In this document: positions 10,963-22,108 of the stretch, one piece after another
Numbering within the stretch: the first letter of the stretch is position 1
How the letters are laid out: each line of letters starts with the position of its first letter
NCBI GenBank assembly: GCA_037783545.1
Contig: JBBELK010000666.1
Coordinates: 1,719,001 to 1,783,000 of the forward strand
Source of the DNA: Henricia sp. BOLD:AAB3569
Taxonomy: Eukaryota > Echinodermata > Asteroidea > Spinulosida > Echinasteridae
Direction: 5' to 3'
Length of the DNA: 64,000 nt
Program-made: the position numbers and the translations under genes
The notes under the pieces: model-generated
The model's input: only the letters and a program-made list of their open reading frames with translations
What the model was told of the DNA's origin: nothing
Database searches by the model: none

Positions 10963-11196
10963 TCTGTATAAACAGCCCTTTAGGCTCTTTGGATCGACAT
11001 AGTCCGGTTGTGATCAATTCTCTCAACTCAATTAACTAAAAAAACATGTCATTTATAAATAGAAAGTGAACGTGTTATTCTGGTCAAAGGTTATGTATAC
11101 ATGGTAAGTACTTCTGTACATATATCGATGTCTTCTGTATATAAACAGTACAGCCCTTTATAGGCTCTTTGGACATAGTCCGGTTGTGATCAATTC
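10963..11196. repeat. Direct duplication of a roughly 55-bp segment beside the LTR
   Basis: The string beginning CTGTATAAACAG and containing GGCTCTTTGGA and ATAGTCCGGTTGTGATCAAT occurs at about 10965-11018 and again at about 11138-11196 with small indels. The retrotransposon lies immediately before the first copy. No gene is visible from 10963 to 11495. Confidence 0.55.
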
Positions 11197-11495
11197 AACA
11201 TTCTCATATTTAGTAAAAGCATAGTACGGTACTTGTTTCTTCGACAATAAAATGTTAGTTGCACATCATTTACTCCATTGAACAGATAATTCTGAACCAA
11301 ACATACGAAATACCGACTGCTCTATAGACTTACATGCGATAGCAAGATCTGGTCTATACGATAGGCCTTGTAACGCAATTGGAGAATTAATTATCTGCTC
11401 CGACTCGTTTTACTATGCGTAATGCGTGTATAACCACAACAAGAGGGAAAACATTAAATTATTGTCCGATAATAAATATGGAGTCATAAAGTCTC

Positions 11496-12128
11496 CAGCA
11501 GCCGATTTCACGAAACTTTACGCAATTGCGTAAGTCCACTTATGCCATAAGTTATTGCGTAACTTGCGCAATAAGTTAATAAGCGTTTCACGAAAGATGC
11601 GCCACATCAGGATGTGGCGCAACTCGCCGACTTACGCCATAAAATGTGGCGTAACTTGCGCAATGGTTTTTGGTGGCGTAAGTTGGGAAAATGTGTCGTA
11701 GGACAGTGGAAAATGGCGATAATGCAGCTAGCTACACGTGCTTATTTACCGCATCGTCAACGAACTGAACCCCAGCCTTCCGTTTGTAGAAAACGGCCTT
11801 TATCGGTGAAATCTGCGACTCGACGCATTATGACTCGCGACGGCAGCCATGATGACCGTGCAAAATTTGTGAAAAACAACGACGTATGTTTTATGTACGA
11901 CTATTTTATCAAGCGCAAGCATCAAATAGTCGTTGATAAACTAGAAATTAGCCTCGTCCTAGAAGTTACAAGTGCTAAAGTGAAAAAATAAACGTTGCGC
12001 AGCTAAGAAGAGTTTCGTGAAATCGATTTTAAGTAATTGCGCAGCTACGGCATAACTTTATGGCGTAAGTCTTGCGCCATAACCGTTTATGGCGCAAGTT
12101 ACGCACTGTTTCGTGAAATCGGCTGCTG
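11496..12128. mobile_element. 633-bp MITE-like element with 21-bp perfect terminal inverted repeats
   Basis: It begins CAGCAGCCGATTTCACGAAAC (11496-11516) and ends with the exact reverse complement (12108-12128). The TTTCACGAAA/TTTCGTGAAA motif recurs internally (about 11585 and 12010), and a perfect internal hairpin TGCGCCACAT-CAGG-ATGTGGCGCA lies near 11598-11621. Repeated GCGTAA and TTACGC words make much of it self-complementary. I saw no clear target-site duplication. The 125-codon open frame inside (11614-11991) resembles nothing and is probably chance. Confidence 0.7.
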
Positions 12129-12602
12129 AACCTTATCATTTTACACTGAAGTTACATACTCTCTACTTTATAGTAAGGAAAGGTGAATCATTACCGAATC
12201 AATATCATTAAACAATAATTATTCGTATAGAATTATTACAGAGTGATCATTGGAAAAACTGCAATCCGGGACCGATAGACTTGCTTTGACATGTAGAAAG
12301 TGATCCATGTGTTTCTATTCACGTTTGGATAGTATTTTTGACCGTGTGGGCATGGTTCGGAGAAATGTTAGTCGGATATAAGAAAAAGATAATGAAATTC
12401 GCAAATTAATCCGGACAATATAATGCTTGCTTTAGCTGAACATATAGACCATAGAGTATATAACCAAGTGAAAACAACACACTATGCGTATATACGGCGA
12501 ACCAATGCACTTTAGCAATGGACGTTACAGACTGCTGCAGCGAATGTTGAGACCCAACTACCACGACAACTGACGTCACAGTTTTGTCTATTACGAAAGT
12601 TA

Positions 12603-12891
12603 AAATGGGATCGACCCAAAGTGGCACATGTATATTGGTAAATGGGATCAACCCAAAGTCGGGTTCAGTGTAAACAGTAAACGTGGCACATGTATATTGG
12701 TAAATGGGATCAACCCAAAGTCGGGTTCAGTGTAAACAGTAAACGTGGCACATGTATATTGGTAAATGGGATCAACCCAAAGTCGGGTTCAGTGTAAACA
12801 GTAAACGTGGCACATGTATATTGGTAAATGGGATCAACCCAAAGTCGGGTTGTAAACAGTAAACTTGGCACATGTATATTCATTTGGTAAA
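12603..12891. repeat. 62-bp tandem repeat, about 4.5 copies
   Basis: Units starting AAATGGGATCAACCCAAAGT begin at 12640, 12702, 12764 and 12826. The first three are near-identical, the fourth lacks a few bases, and a shorter variant precedes them from 12603. The stretch from 12892 to 13904 holds no gene or clear repeat that I can see. Confidence 0.85.
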
Positions 12892-13904
12892 TTTTAGTGA
12901 AAATTGTTTAAAGTGTTCCGTTTTATTTGACAAGGGGCGTAAAAGTGCAATTAACTTCAGTGAAATAATGTGTTTAAACCATGATAAGAAAGGAATGTGC
13001 CGTTGGATGTGCGCAGTTTGCTTATAATATGCGCTTCAGTCGGGGAAAACCATGTTGATAAATGAATAAGCGTTTGGTACCGCAAAATCGGAAATAGAAT
13101 TAAGTAACGACGAATTCATGCTGAAGCACTTTTTTGACTTGCATTCAGAGCAAAACGCAAGAATGGCGTGGTGACGCAAACGCACAATAGTATAAGGCTA
13201 AGGCGGGAATGACGCTAATTGTTAGACTCAGACAACAGCACAGGGAGCACGCTATAATGTGCATACGCAGTTAGATTACGTGGAGCGCTAAAACAAATTT
13301 TCTGACGACAGAATTCTTTTGATAAATCGAAAAAACTGTCTTACTCACAGCAGCACATGAAATACGACGCGGGTTTTTAAAGAAAAATAGCAAAAGTTAA
13401 TCTTAATATCGATTATACCATAGGGCAATCTGCCAGAAGTTCCGATTATAGGCCTACGGACGAAAAAATGTATGAAGAATTCCCCTTTGTTTTATAAATT
13501 TCACAAAAAGAAAATGTGAAGTGATCAATCCGAGCACTTCGTGTATATCTGGTTCCATGGAGGATTGGTTATTTTGATTATGCGTACATTTAGCTATACA
13601 TATAACCAAAGTGGTTTTGTAACAAGAAATTGAGGCGTTAAGAGATTAATGTGATAAAAATCAACCTGTGGAAAAAGTCGGGTCAGGACTCGAGCAAGGG
13701 AAACGGCCGGCCTTGTGGGACCATTTAGACAGGTACTGTGTGTCTGGGGGCTTCTCCATATATAACCCGCCTCTTGTGGTATCCCCTCAAACCTGTTTCC
13801 TTGTCACCTGCCTTGATTGCGATGTTGTTACATTTATATGTAGATTAATATTTGTTTGTGTTTTTATATATTAACTTGATTTTGTAACGTCTTTTTGTGT
13901 GGTG

Positions 13905-13965
13905 TTGTGGTCTGTGAAGCGCTTTGTGGTATTTTACGTAAGGCGCTGTTATAAATATCTATAAA
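13905..13965 (+). repeat. SINE/LINE-type 3' tail fragment
   Basis: The string TGAAGCGCTTTGTGGT followed by AAGGCGCTGTTATAAAT resembles the conserved 3' end shared by many SINEs and their partner LINEs. The head, if any, is not recognisable upstream. Confidence 0.35.
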
Positions 13966-14275
13966 ACTATGAATTGTAGGATAGGGCGACAAATCGTGTG
14001 TAAAAAAGGTATATTAGGGCGACGTGCTCAATAGGGCGACATTTTGGTGTCGCCCTAATATTTTTGAGTTTAAAAAACATTTGTTTAGGTCAAAAACCAT
14101 TTTTTTAAAATCGAGAACCATTTTTATTAGGTCTGGAACTGTGTCTCTTAGGTCTGTGACCATCTCCGGAAGCTTTGGGTAAAAAAATAAGGTGTCATTT
14201 TGAGTGATTCTTGCCGAAATTTCGGTGGTCCCCGGGGAGAGTCTTCCCGAAATGTCGCCCCATTGCGGCATTCAG
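13966..14275 (+). repeat. Dispersed repeat 'G' (GGGCGAC family), solo copy
   Basis: About 310 bp starting AACTATGAATTGTAGGATAG and containing the palindrome TTAGGGCGAC...GTCGCCCTAA. The same block recurs inside the large array at 38786-39102 (plus) and at 44351-44655, 51586-51908 and 54744-55068 (minus). This copy stands outside the array, so block G is an independent mobile repeat. After it, 14276-14527 holds nothing I recognise. Confidence 0.75.
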
Positions 14276-14527
14276 GGTTGTTTAAATTATGATTTTTATG
14301 CTCCAGAAATTGTCAAACTACCTTGCACGTACGTATGGGTCACATATTGGTTGTGTGCGCATGTGCAGTGTAACACTTACGGAAAACATGGGAAGCCGGA
14401 ATCGTGCAACCAGCAATACAAGCACCCATTTCAGACCGCCCAGAAGCGAGCCAACTGGTTAATTATTTAAAATCTGATGAGGGCGGGCTTTTGAGTAAAT
14501 CGTAAACAAACGAACTATAAATAAATT

Positions 14528-14592
14528 AAATATCATGTAAAATTATATCAATATCATGTAAAATTATATCAATATCATGTAAAATTATATTA
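14528..14592. repeat. 22-bp AT-rich tandem repeat, three copies
   Basis: ATATCATGTAAAATTATATC is repeated three times in a row. A run of about 22 G follows at 14647-14668. From 14670 to 16200 there is no gene; a scatter of ACAGT/ACTGT words is reported under findings. Confidence 0.8.
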
Positions 14593-16417
14593 ATTCCTAC
14601 CAATTAAATAAATCTTTAAATTGAAGATCTTTGCCTTGAGGAAGTCGGGGGGGGGGGGGGGGGGGGGTGCCTAGTTTCTTACACATAAAAAGGCAGTCTT
14701 GTATAGGAATGTAAACACAGTGAAGTTAATCTTGAATATTCCTTTCTTTTAGCATAACCATGCATGAGCAGATCCAGAACCTTCATATTCCATTAAAGCG
14801 TAAACAAACGGTAAAAAATAATTCTTGTAAAATTGAAATACTGCAAAGTCTGCAATAAGTTAGTGTGTGCATTAATAAAACAACGTAATTCTCGAAAATA
14901 CGTAATCTTTGACATTACACTGTACATGAATTGTGTTGTGTTACAGTCGTTTTACTGTTGAAAAAGTAAAAAACGAACAGTAACTTTTACTGTTTTTGGA
15001 ATTTGTTCTTATTGCACAAACATTCTTCCGTCTGTGTAAATTTTAAAATATTTTTCCCGTTTGATTACAGACGATTTGCCGTTAAATTACAGTTTTGTTC
15101 AGGAACAAGACACTTTGAATACTCATTTGTTCAAGTACAGACAGGTTACTGTTCGCCAACAGTTAAATTTACTGTTTTCCGCCCATGTTCCCTGGTACGC
15201 GGCAACAACTGTGCGGCGTTGATAGCGAGTACCAATGTACGCGAGTACCGATGTACGCGCGCGGGAAATTACAACAGCAAAATTCAGCCATAAATAACTG
15301 CACTGTGCATGCAGTTGGACGTGCAATTTTATGTCTGAAAATACCAGCTTTTGCAAGGCGTTTCATGCCGAAATGTGTACTGGAAATTCCTCAGTGAGGT
15401 GCTGGTTTAAACGTGAAGTAACTGCTCTACATGTCGTGAAAGGCAAGTCGGTATTTCTCTTGCATTTTTGGTTTTTATCTGCGTTATTTGTAATGTAATG
15501 TAGTGCAGTGATATAGGCCTACTGCCTGCAGTGGAGGTATACAGGAGCGTGCAGCCTGCCTCATAGTACAGGAATACAATGGATTCAGACGGCAATTGCC
15601 CCTAAATTCATGGTATTCCTGTATTTTAATGAGCCAAGTTATACTGAACGTTGTGTTGACCATCCACTACATCCGAGCATGCAAATAAAAGCTACGAAAT
15701 TGAGAGGAAAATGTCGAATTATTTTCCACGAGGTGATGGTGCATCTCCAACACAAGAAGTGAAGGGAAAACTGTGCATATCAACACTCAAACGTCTACAA
15801 CAAGAAACAGTCGTCAATAACCCATAATATGCTTTGTTCAGTTACATAAAAGTTGTTTCTGGACAGAATGCTATGTTCAGGAACAAAACCATGCACAAAA
15901 CGAACACTTAGTCGTCTGTTGAAAAACAGAAGAATCTTCTGTAAATTTACAATTCCAAATAACAGCAGAGTCTATTGTATGCAAACAGAGAAAACAAAAA
16001 AGTAGAATGTACTGTTCAAAAACAGTATACGCTATGTAATGCCAATTGACATATGAATGTACTGTAAATGAACAGAACAGTGTACCGATGACCCAAGGTA
16101 CCCTTTACGAGATGCAAACCCGATGGAAATTCATTTTCTCGAAAAGCAAAACATTTATGAACGGGTTATTCCAGGCAGAAACCAAACTAAAACGAGATAC
16201 AAGAACAGTTACCCCACGGTCTGCCATGGGCCCCTCACGGTAGTGGCCACAGCATGGTGTGAATGCGGTGAGCTGCGGTGCGCCAAGGTGTGTGACGGTT
16301 GTTGCTCAGGGCCACTTTTACGCCTCACACTGCGTCGCGCTCCAGGACGAAGTGAAAATGAAGGTGTGGAACGCACTATTTATACCCACCGGGGCTCACC
16401 GGGTGGCCACCGGGGCG

Positions 16418-16782
16418 CGTAAATTTTTTTTACACCACTGCGAGGGGAGAACAATGGGGTTTGTACCTTTTTAGCGTCTTGAGAGGAGACTATATAATAG
16501 GTTAGGGTTCAGGGTTAGGGTTTAGGGTTGGTTATTTTAAAGGAATTTAGGGTTTGGTTAGAAGAGAGCTCGACTTGTAATCATAAGGTCTCTGGTTCGA
16601 ATCTATGCATATTTGGGATTTTCCAAAATTTCTCGGTTTCTTCTTTTTCTCTAATAGTGAGAGTAAGAGTTGTCACTATTTCCAAGATTGTCACTCGAGA
16701 AGTGTCAGTCATTGGAAACTTAGACTCTATTCGGGTTGAAAAATTGGGGTGTACCCCTCGCTGCGGTGTAAAAAAAAAACAC
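16418..16782 (+). mobile_element. 365-bp insertion between 12-bp direct repeats, with poly(A) end and tRNA-like B box
   Basis: GCCACCGGGGCG occurs at 16406-16417 and at 16783-16794, flanking the segment like a target-site duplication. The insert starts with a T run then ACACCACTGCGAGGGG and ends CCCCTCGCTGCGGTGT followed by A10, so its ends are also inverted repeats. Inside are a degenerate telomere-like stretch (GGGTTAGGGTTTAGGGTT, near 16505-16530) and a tRNA-like piece with B box GGTTCGAATC near 16595. A SINE with poly(A) tail and a foldback element both fit. The surrounding 16210-17200 is unusually CpG-rich but has no convincing reading frame. Confidence 0.55.
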
Positions 16783-18039
16783 GCCACCGGGGCGTGAAAC
16801 GTGACAGCTGCCACGTTCAGTCCCAGTGCGCCGCAGCAGACCCTCGCACACCGTTGGGAACGTATTGGGCCGGGACAACAAACGTGACACGAACAGGACG
16901 GACGTGAGGCACCGCATCAGAACTTAGCAGGCCGGCCTGGGACGTGGATCCATCCGTAGTGGAACGGCGCTTGAAACGTAGCGCGCCGTCCCGGTTCCGG
17001 GGTGCGCCGTCCGCCTCGCGTTCCGGAACCGGCACGGCGCGCCACGCTTTCCGTACCGGGACGTAACGCACCGTGGTAGCTAGAACGCAACACACCGGCT
17101 CAACTAGGGCCGAGTCGAGCCAAAGTAATAAAAATACAATAAAAGTTCCACGGCACGCCACGTTTTGGCCAAACCGGGGCGCCGGGACTGCCGGGGACAT
17201 GGTAAAGATTGAATTAATAGCAACTATACCCAATGAAAGGTTTCCGCTCAAAATAATATAATTTTACCAGAAAATAATCCGTAAAGATGAAATTATTTAG
17301 ATCGTTTGCAAACGATTTACTTATTTTTGGTTCGCATCTACGCGGTCCAAAATGCATGGGCGCTGTGTACTGCGTGTGCGTGTTCCAACGCAATGCATTT
17401 TTATGAATCACGCGCACACGCAGTATATGATGTGCGCCACAGAGTGCATGACGCAGGCCACATACTAGTAGTACTCGATCAACTGAAAACGAATATTTGA
17501 AACACCCCGCCAAGACCAGGAAAACGCATACATGGATTTTCATGTTTTTTTTAGACGTGGTACATTTGACAAAGCTGAAATTTCTTCGGATGAGTTTGTT
17601 TATGTTTTTCTTTTGATTTATAATGGTTTTATTCGCAGAATCGCTCAAAAACAGATCTACAGGGCCTTTAAGCAGCCGATTCTCACCTTCCCCCTTCCCC
17701 TCCCTAAATAGAAATATAAATAGATAAAAAGAAAAGCTACATTACGCTCGTGCGTGTATGCCGTAAGGCGGCCATTGCAGATTCATGCCAGCTCTTCCCT
17801 CAGAACCGTGTCGTTCAAGTACCGTAAAGCACCACGAAGGACAACCGAATCTGTGAACAAATTACAAAAAACACAAGAGGCAAGCAACACTGCGGGAGTG
17901 GGTGGGTGGGTATGTACACAATGCGGGCATTCGTGCATGAGGGCATTGTGCGAACATTCCTACGCACAATACAAACAACCGTACAAAGCCATCTTGATCA
18001 TTCAAGCGAACAAAATTAAATATGTTGGTTGGGAAACTT

Positions 18040-18190
18040 TTTTTCTGTCTTTTTCAGTCCGAAATGAATGGAAGGTCTGGGTGAAGGGAAATTGGTCAGT
18101 CATCCGAGAACATTAATGCAATTCAGCAGGCCTATACAGCAGGGAGAACGCCTCAGCCATATACGAAATGGATTAGGGCTGGCCCTATTC
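18040..18190. repeat. Dispersed repeat, copy 1
   Basis: From TTTTTCAGTCCGA through CCGAGAACATTAATGCAATT to GATTAGGGCTGGCCCTATTC this matches 21950-22108 in the same orientation, with scattered differences. No termini recognised. From 17200 to 18040 I see no gene. Confidence 0.7.
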
Positions 18191-18611
18191 ATGTTCAGCA
18201 AAATTATTGTGAGTCGACGTGTGAGTCGATATGTTTCATGCATGACCGCACATGAGGCAAATAATGGTGTCAGGTGGAACACGACTTGCGAAATACTACT
18301 TATTAAAATTGTTTGTCAATGAAGTCGTAAGCTGCCCTTGACACCCCCGCCCCCTCTTCCTATGTTCTGTAAACCCGTGAAAATGTTGACCACTTTGGAC
18401 ACCCCAAACTGAATTCGTTTTAGCCCAGGCCATTCGGATAATGTCGCACGCGTGTGTTTTGGGCCGACAATAATGGTCCTGTACAATAAGCCCAATATTC
18501 TCATTTTTCTTTAACACATTTAACACTCTTAAAAAAGACTACCATTTTGTCTGGCTCTTTCAAGGTTCTAACTACTTTTATCTTTTAAAACAAAATAACG
18601 AGTATTGCACA

Positions 18612-18712
18612 AAATCTGTCACAAATGGGAATTGAACCACGGACATTCATAACAGAAGTCTGTCACTGCCTCCATGGTCACTCTAACCACTACACCAAGC
18701 GAACTCGCTGTA
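18612..18712 (-). repeat. tRNA-derived SINE head
   Basis: In minus orientation GGTGTAGTGGTTAGAG (A-box region) is followed about 45 nt later by GGTTCAATTCC (B box), the internal RNA polymerase III promoter layout of tRNAs. A variable-arm-sized insert separates them, and the arms do not fold cleanly, so this is a SINE or tRNA pseudogene rather than a working tRNA. Confidence 0.6.
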
Positions 18713-18738
18713 AGCTCAATACTTTTTAATGAATTCAA

Positions 18739-18762
18739 CCGTAACCGTAACCCTAACCCTAG
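18739..18762. repeat. Short interstitial telomere-like repeat
   Basis: Two CCGTAA and two CCCTAA hexamers in a row. Only 24 bp, so this may be chance or a relic of break repair. Confidence 0.4.
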
Positions 18763-18809
18763 ACACATAATCATTTACCCCCATACCCTAGTTTTTTCTC
18801 AAGACGTTC

Positions 18810-19176
18810 AATTAAATTCTCATAATGGTCGGTAATAACAACGAATAATGGTCCAGGACCATATATACCCAGCACGATTTGGGGCCTAACACTATGAGCA
18901 ACTAACAATGGAAATTGGGCACAGACCATTGTTATTAACAATGGTGTCTGCCCAATTTCCATTGTTAGTTGCTCATAGTGTAAGGACTCCCCCATAACGC
19001 CCCTATATGACTTAACACACTCTTCCCTTTTGTTAACGCACCAACCACCCACACCCCCCTAAAAACTTAAAGGAATTCCTTTTGGATTCCTTGAATGTTT
19101 GAGACACAATAGGAATGGGGGTGGGGGTGGTAGGGGTGGGGGGCGTACCCTCGGCCCCATATCGTGCTGCATAGGA
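18810..19176. repeat. Dispersed repeat with an inserted 93-bp perfect-arm palindrome
   Basis: The stretch around CTTCCCTTTTGTTAACGCAC and TACCCTCGGCCCCATATCGT matches 48296-48490 in inverted orientation. Within it, 18889-18981 is a palindrome with arms of about 45 bp (ACACTATGAGCAACTAACAA outermost). The 48-kb copy lacks this palindrome at the corresponding point, so it is an insertion here. Confidence 0.7.
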
Positions 19177-19245
19177 CCATAATTATAGGCATGCGATAAT
19201 GTCACAATATCCGGTTTGAGATTTAGACACAGTTTTCTGTTATCT

Positions 19246-20217
19246 TCACCCGGTTGCTTGAGTGGACGTTGTCGACATGGACGAGCCGTCCGCGTTTTGG
19301 TTCCGCTTACAGCCGAATGTTTCCCGTAGTGCTTTCCGGAACGCTCGGTACTTGAACGCGTAGATGATGGGGTTGACGCAGCAGTTGGCCCCCACCAAAG
19401 CTACGGAAAATAGGTAATACCACTCATCATAGGTCAGCTTCAAGCCGAAGTTGAACATGAGGAATATGACCTGGTTAGGAGACCAACAGATGATGAATGT
19501 CACGAAGACAATCCAGAGCATCTTGAAGGTGTTGCGTCTGGCTCTGAGGAGAGACTCCATCATACCGGCTTCTTGAGAGGATTGCCCGGATGCTGCTACT
19601 GAAGGAGAGGGACCCACTCTGGCTGCTCCGCGCTTGAGCTCTACACCGATGCGAATGTAAGCAAACAGCATCACGACCACCGGTAGCACGTACTGCAGGA
19701 TGGCCGTCACGATACCGATGGCTTGGGAGCGATTGGGAATCGGGACGCACGATCCGTCCTGTACCTTGAAGAGAGTCAGGACGTACGACTTAAGAAAAAA
19801 TGCGCAGATCCAGCAAGTGGCTATGACCAGACCTACTTTGAGTTTGGGGTTAGTAAAGAAAGCCGCCTGGTATCGAAACGGATGGACAATGGCGAAGTAC
19901 CGCTCCATGGTTAAAGACAGCAGGTTAAAAGTTGAAATTATAAACAGAAAAAACAGGACGAAGTTTGTGAACCAAGCGTGACACACGACCCATCCCAGGG
20001 CGTTATCGGGAACGGGATCAGGGAGCGGAGCTTCACTCTGGAGAAGGGTCATCATGGCCCCTAGGAGATCCACCACGGCTTGGTGGAAGATGAACGCATT
20101 GGTGCGAGTCCGCATCGATGGAACCTTCATGATGACGACACACACCAAGCTGTTGCCTAAAATACCAATGATGCCCACCATGGTCTTAAAGATTCGCAGT
20201 GCAAGTTTCTCCTCCAT
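19246..20217 (-). CDS. Class A (rhodopsin-family) G-protein-coupled receptor, single exon
   Basis: 323 residues with seven hydrophobic segments: TM1 about 8-30, TM2 42-62, TM3 83-105, TM4 127-146, TM5 166-190, TM6 230-252, TM7 266-288. Class A hallmarks are all present: GN in TM1 (21-22), Asp50 in TM2, Cys79 and Cys157 for the extracellular disulfide, ERY (105-107) at the end of TM3, CWSP (244-247) in TM6 and NPIIY (282-286) in TM7. The extracellular N-terminus is only about 10 residues, so a small ligand or peptide entering the helix bundle is likelier than a large one. The ligand cannot be read from the sequence. The tail is short and Ser/Thr-rich, with a Cys (303) that could be palmitoylated. 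The start has a good Kozak context (A at -3, G at +4). There is no intron. It is expected in the plasma membrane, signalling through heterotrimeric G proteins. Confidence 0.92.
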   Translation of the reverse strand: MEEKLALRIFKTMVGIIGILGNSLVCVVIMKVPSMRTRTNAFIFHQAVVDLLGAMMTLLQSEAPLPDPVPDNALGWVVCHAWFTNFVLFFLFIISTFNLLSLTMERYFAIVHPFRYQAAFFTNPKLKVGLVIATCWICAFFLKSYVLTLFKVQDGSCVPIPNRSQAIGIVTAILQYVLPVVVMLFAYIRIGVELKRGAARVGPSPSVAASGQSSQEAGMMESLLRARRNTFKMLWIVFVTFIICWSPNQVIFLMFNFGLKLTYDEWYYLFSVALVGANCCVNPIIYAFKYRAFRKALRETFGCKRNQNADGSSMSTTSTQATG

Positions 20218-20348
20218 CTTTCAGACGTAGTATTCTAGCCACTAAACACACCGTTACAGCCACAAATGAAAACCAGAGGGCTACACTTTGCTTTATAAAT
20301 CTCCGGACCCAACGTCACTTGCCAAATAGCCTTCAACCGCTACACGTT

Positions 20349-20640
20349 GAAAGGGCCAATGTATTTCTTCTCCCCTTTGGAAAGATTTATTTCATTTCAT
20401 TTCATTTATTTCGCAGGTAAACATAAAAAAAAGACAAAATACAAAAATACAAAAAACCATAAAATACAAGTACATCCACCGTGACCTTGGACTCTTCCTT
20501 TCTTTATTTTGTCTTCCCATATCGGAAGTAACAAAAGGGCCAATGTATTCTCCCCTTTGGAAAAATGTTCAATTCATTTAATTTCATTTATTTCGCAGAA
20601 ATACAAACAACCATAAAATACCAGTATAGAAATACATTTT
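20349..20640. repeat. Imperfect direct duplication, period about 180 bp
   Basis: AAAGGGCCAATGTATT...CTCCCCTTTGGAAA...TTTCATTTATTTCGCAG...ACCATAAAATAC occurs at about 20352 and again at about 20532. The second lacks some bases. The ATTTCATTT runs look like the tail of a retroposon in minus orientation. Confidence 0.6.
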
Positions 20641-20954
20641 GCAACCCTGCAAGCAAAAAAGAAAACTAAATTACTGTCGAGTTGCTATCCGAGAGCGCAA
20701 AAACAAATTTACAAACATAAAAAACTAACAAGGTAAAAGGACAATGAAATGGAAAGACAGGTAAAACATAAAAAAATACACAGACAAGACAAAGATTGCA
20801 TTTGACCTATGAGCTTTTACAAGACAACAATCACACAAACAGGCAAGAATGGCAAAGATGGATGCACGTATGGCACGATTGTAATAACAGTGAGCGAGTA
20901 GAGCGGCTTTTAACATTAAATAACATTTGAAAATGTTATTTCTGCGAAGGTTAG

Positions 20955-21161
20955 TGGGGCGTTATGGCCGAGCGGTCTAGTGCGTCGAACTTAAGTTCCT
21001 GTGCCAGTACTAGAATGTAGGTTCGATTCCGGGCTGCGACGGGTTGTGGCACCTGTGCCCTTGAGCATGGCACTCAACCACACTTGCTCCCATTCCTGTA
21101 ATTGGCGGTCCCTCCGCTGTTGGATGTGGTAAATAAATAAATAAATAAAATAAATAAAACA
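20955..21161 (+). repeat. tRNA-Leu-derived SINE with (AAAT)n tail
   Basis: The head resembles a class II tRNA-Leu with anticodon region CTTAAG (UAA): A-box region GGCCGAGCGGTCTAGTGCG and B box GGTTCGATTCC. The body has the GTGCCCTTGAGCATGGCACT motif seen again in the SINE at 35907 and a relic at 30140. It ends in AAATAAATAAATAAATAAAA. Stem mismatches and the long body rule out a working tRNA. The following 21162-21949 holds nothing I recognise. Confidence 0.75.
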
Positions 21162-21949
21162 GCTTTGGGTAAAACCGACATAGCAAATAATAGACGTCGC
21201 TCATTGGGACCTATATAAGGCCTATAGGGACTATTTCGTAGCCAATATACCATAGTCGTATATGTTAGTTTATTTGACTGATCTCTATAGAAAATTAAAA
21301 AACAAAAATATGACTTAAATTATTATTTATTCGACCACAACAAAGCACATATACAAACATAGAATATAGAAAAAAGACGAACGACACACATGAACTCCTT
21401 GTGGAAAAACAACAAATGAGGGCATATCCTGGATATGCTAAAATGGTTCCCCTAAAAAAAGAAAATAAAGGTGACAGTCACACAAAAACAATCATTATGC
21501 GGGTCTGGGGCCGCAAAAGCTAATCAAATCACTGTTGCCTCGGAAGCATGCGATCCCGCACATAATGAAAACAAAGACATAACCAAAAAAAGGGGAGGGG
21601 GTTACCTAATATAGCAACCTTTAACAGGGAAGTGAATTGTTCCGGTTTCCCCTCGAATAGAGTTTCAGACAAAAGGACCGTTCCGGGAAAACTCGGAACA
21701 ACCACATCCCTGCTTTAAGGACTCTGATGAATAATCTTACAATGTTTGCTGTTCGTGGAAGTAATTCTTGATAATACCTATAGTTGAGTGTAACCTTATA
21801 CATCAGCTAAAACCGAAACCGACATATTATCGCCAATTGTAACTAAAGTACGGCACATAATTATGAATCAAAGGGGGATGTCTATGACACCCTGATAATG
21901 TCATTATGTTTTCGGTTCACTGATCAGCAGGGACCATTGTTATGCAACT

Positions 21950-22108
21950 TTCTTTTTCAGTCCGACATGAGAAGGCCAACATGAGTCGAAGGTCTGGGCG
22001 AAGGTAAATTGGTCAGTGATCCGAGAACATTAATGCAATTTAGCAGGCCTATACAATAGGGAGAACGCCCCAGCCATATACGAAACGGATTAGGGCTGGC
22101 CCTATTCT
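21950..22108. repeat. Dispersed repeat, copy 2
   Basis: Partner of 18040-18190, same orientation, about 3.9 kb away. The similarity begins near TTTTTCAGTCCGA and ends near GGGCTGGCCCTATTC. From 22110 to 22540 nothing is recognised. Confidence 0.7.

Noticed and set aside
11614..11991. 125-codon frame inside the 633-bp MITE
   Set aside because: No similarity or domain recognised, and the inverted-repeat structure of the DNA explains the composition better.
19475..19750. Frames overlapping the GPCR in other phases
   Set aside because: Shadows of the receptor frame.
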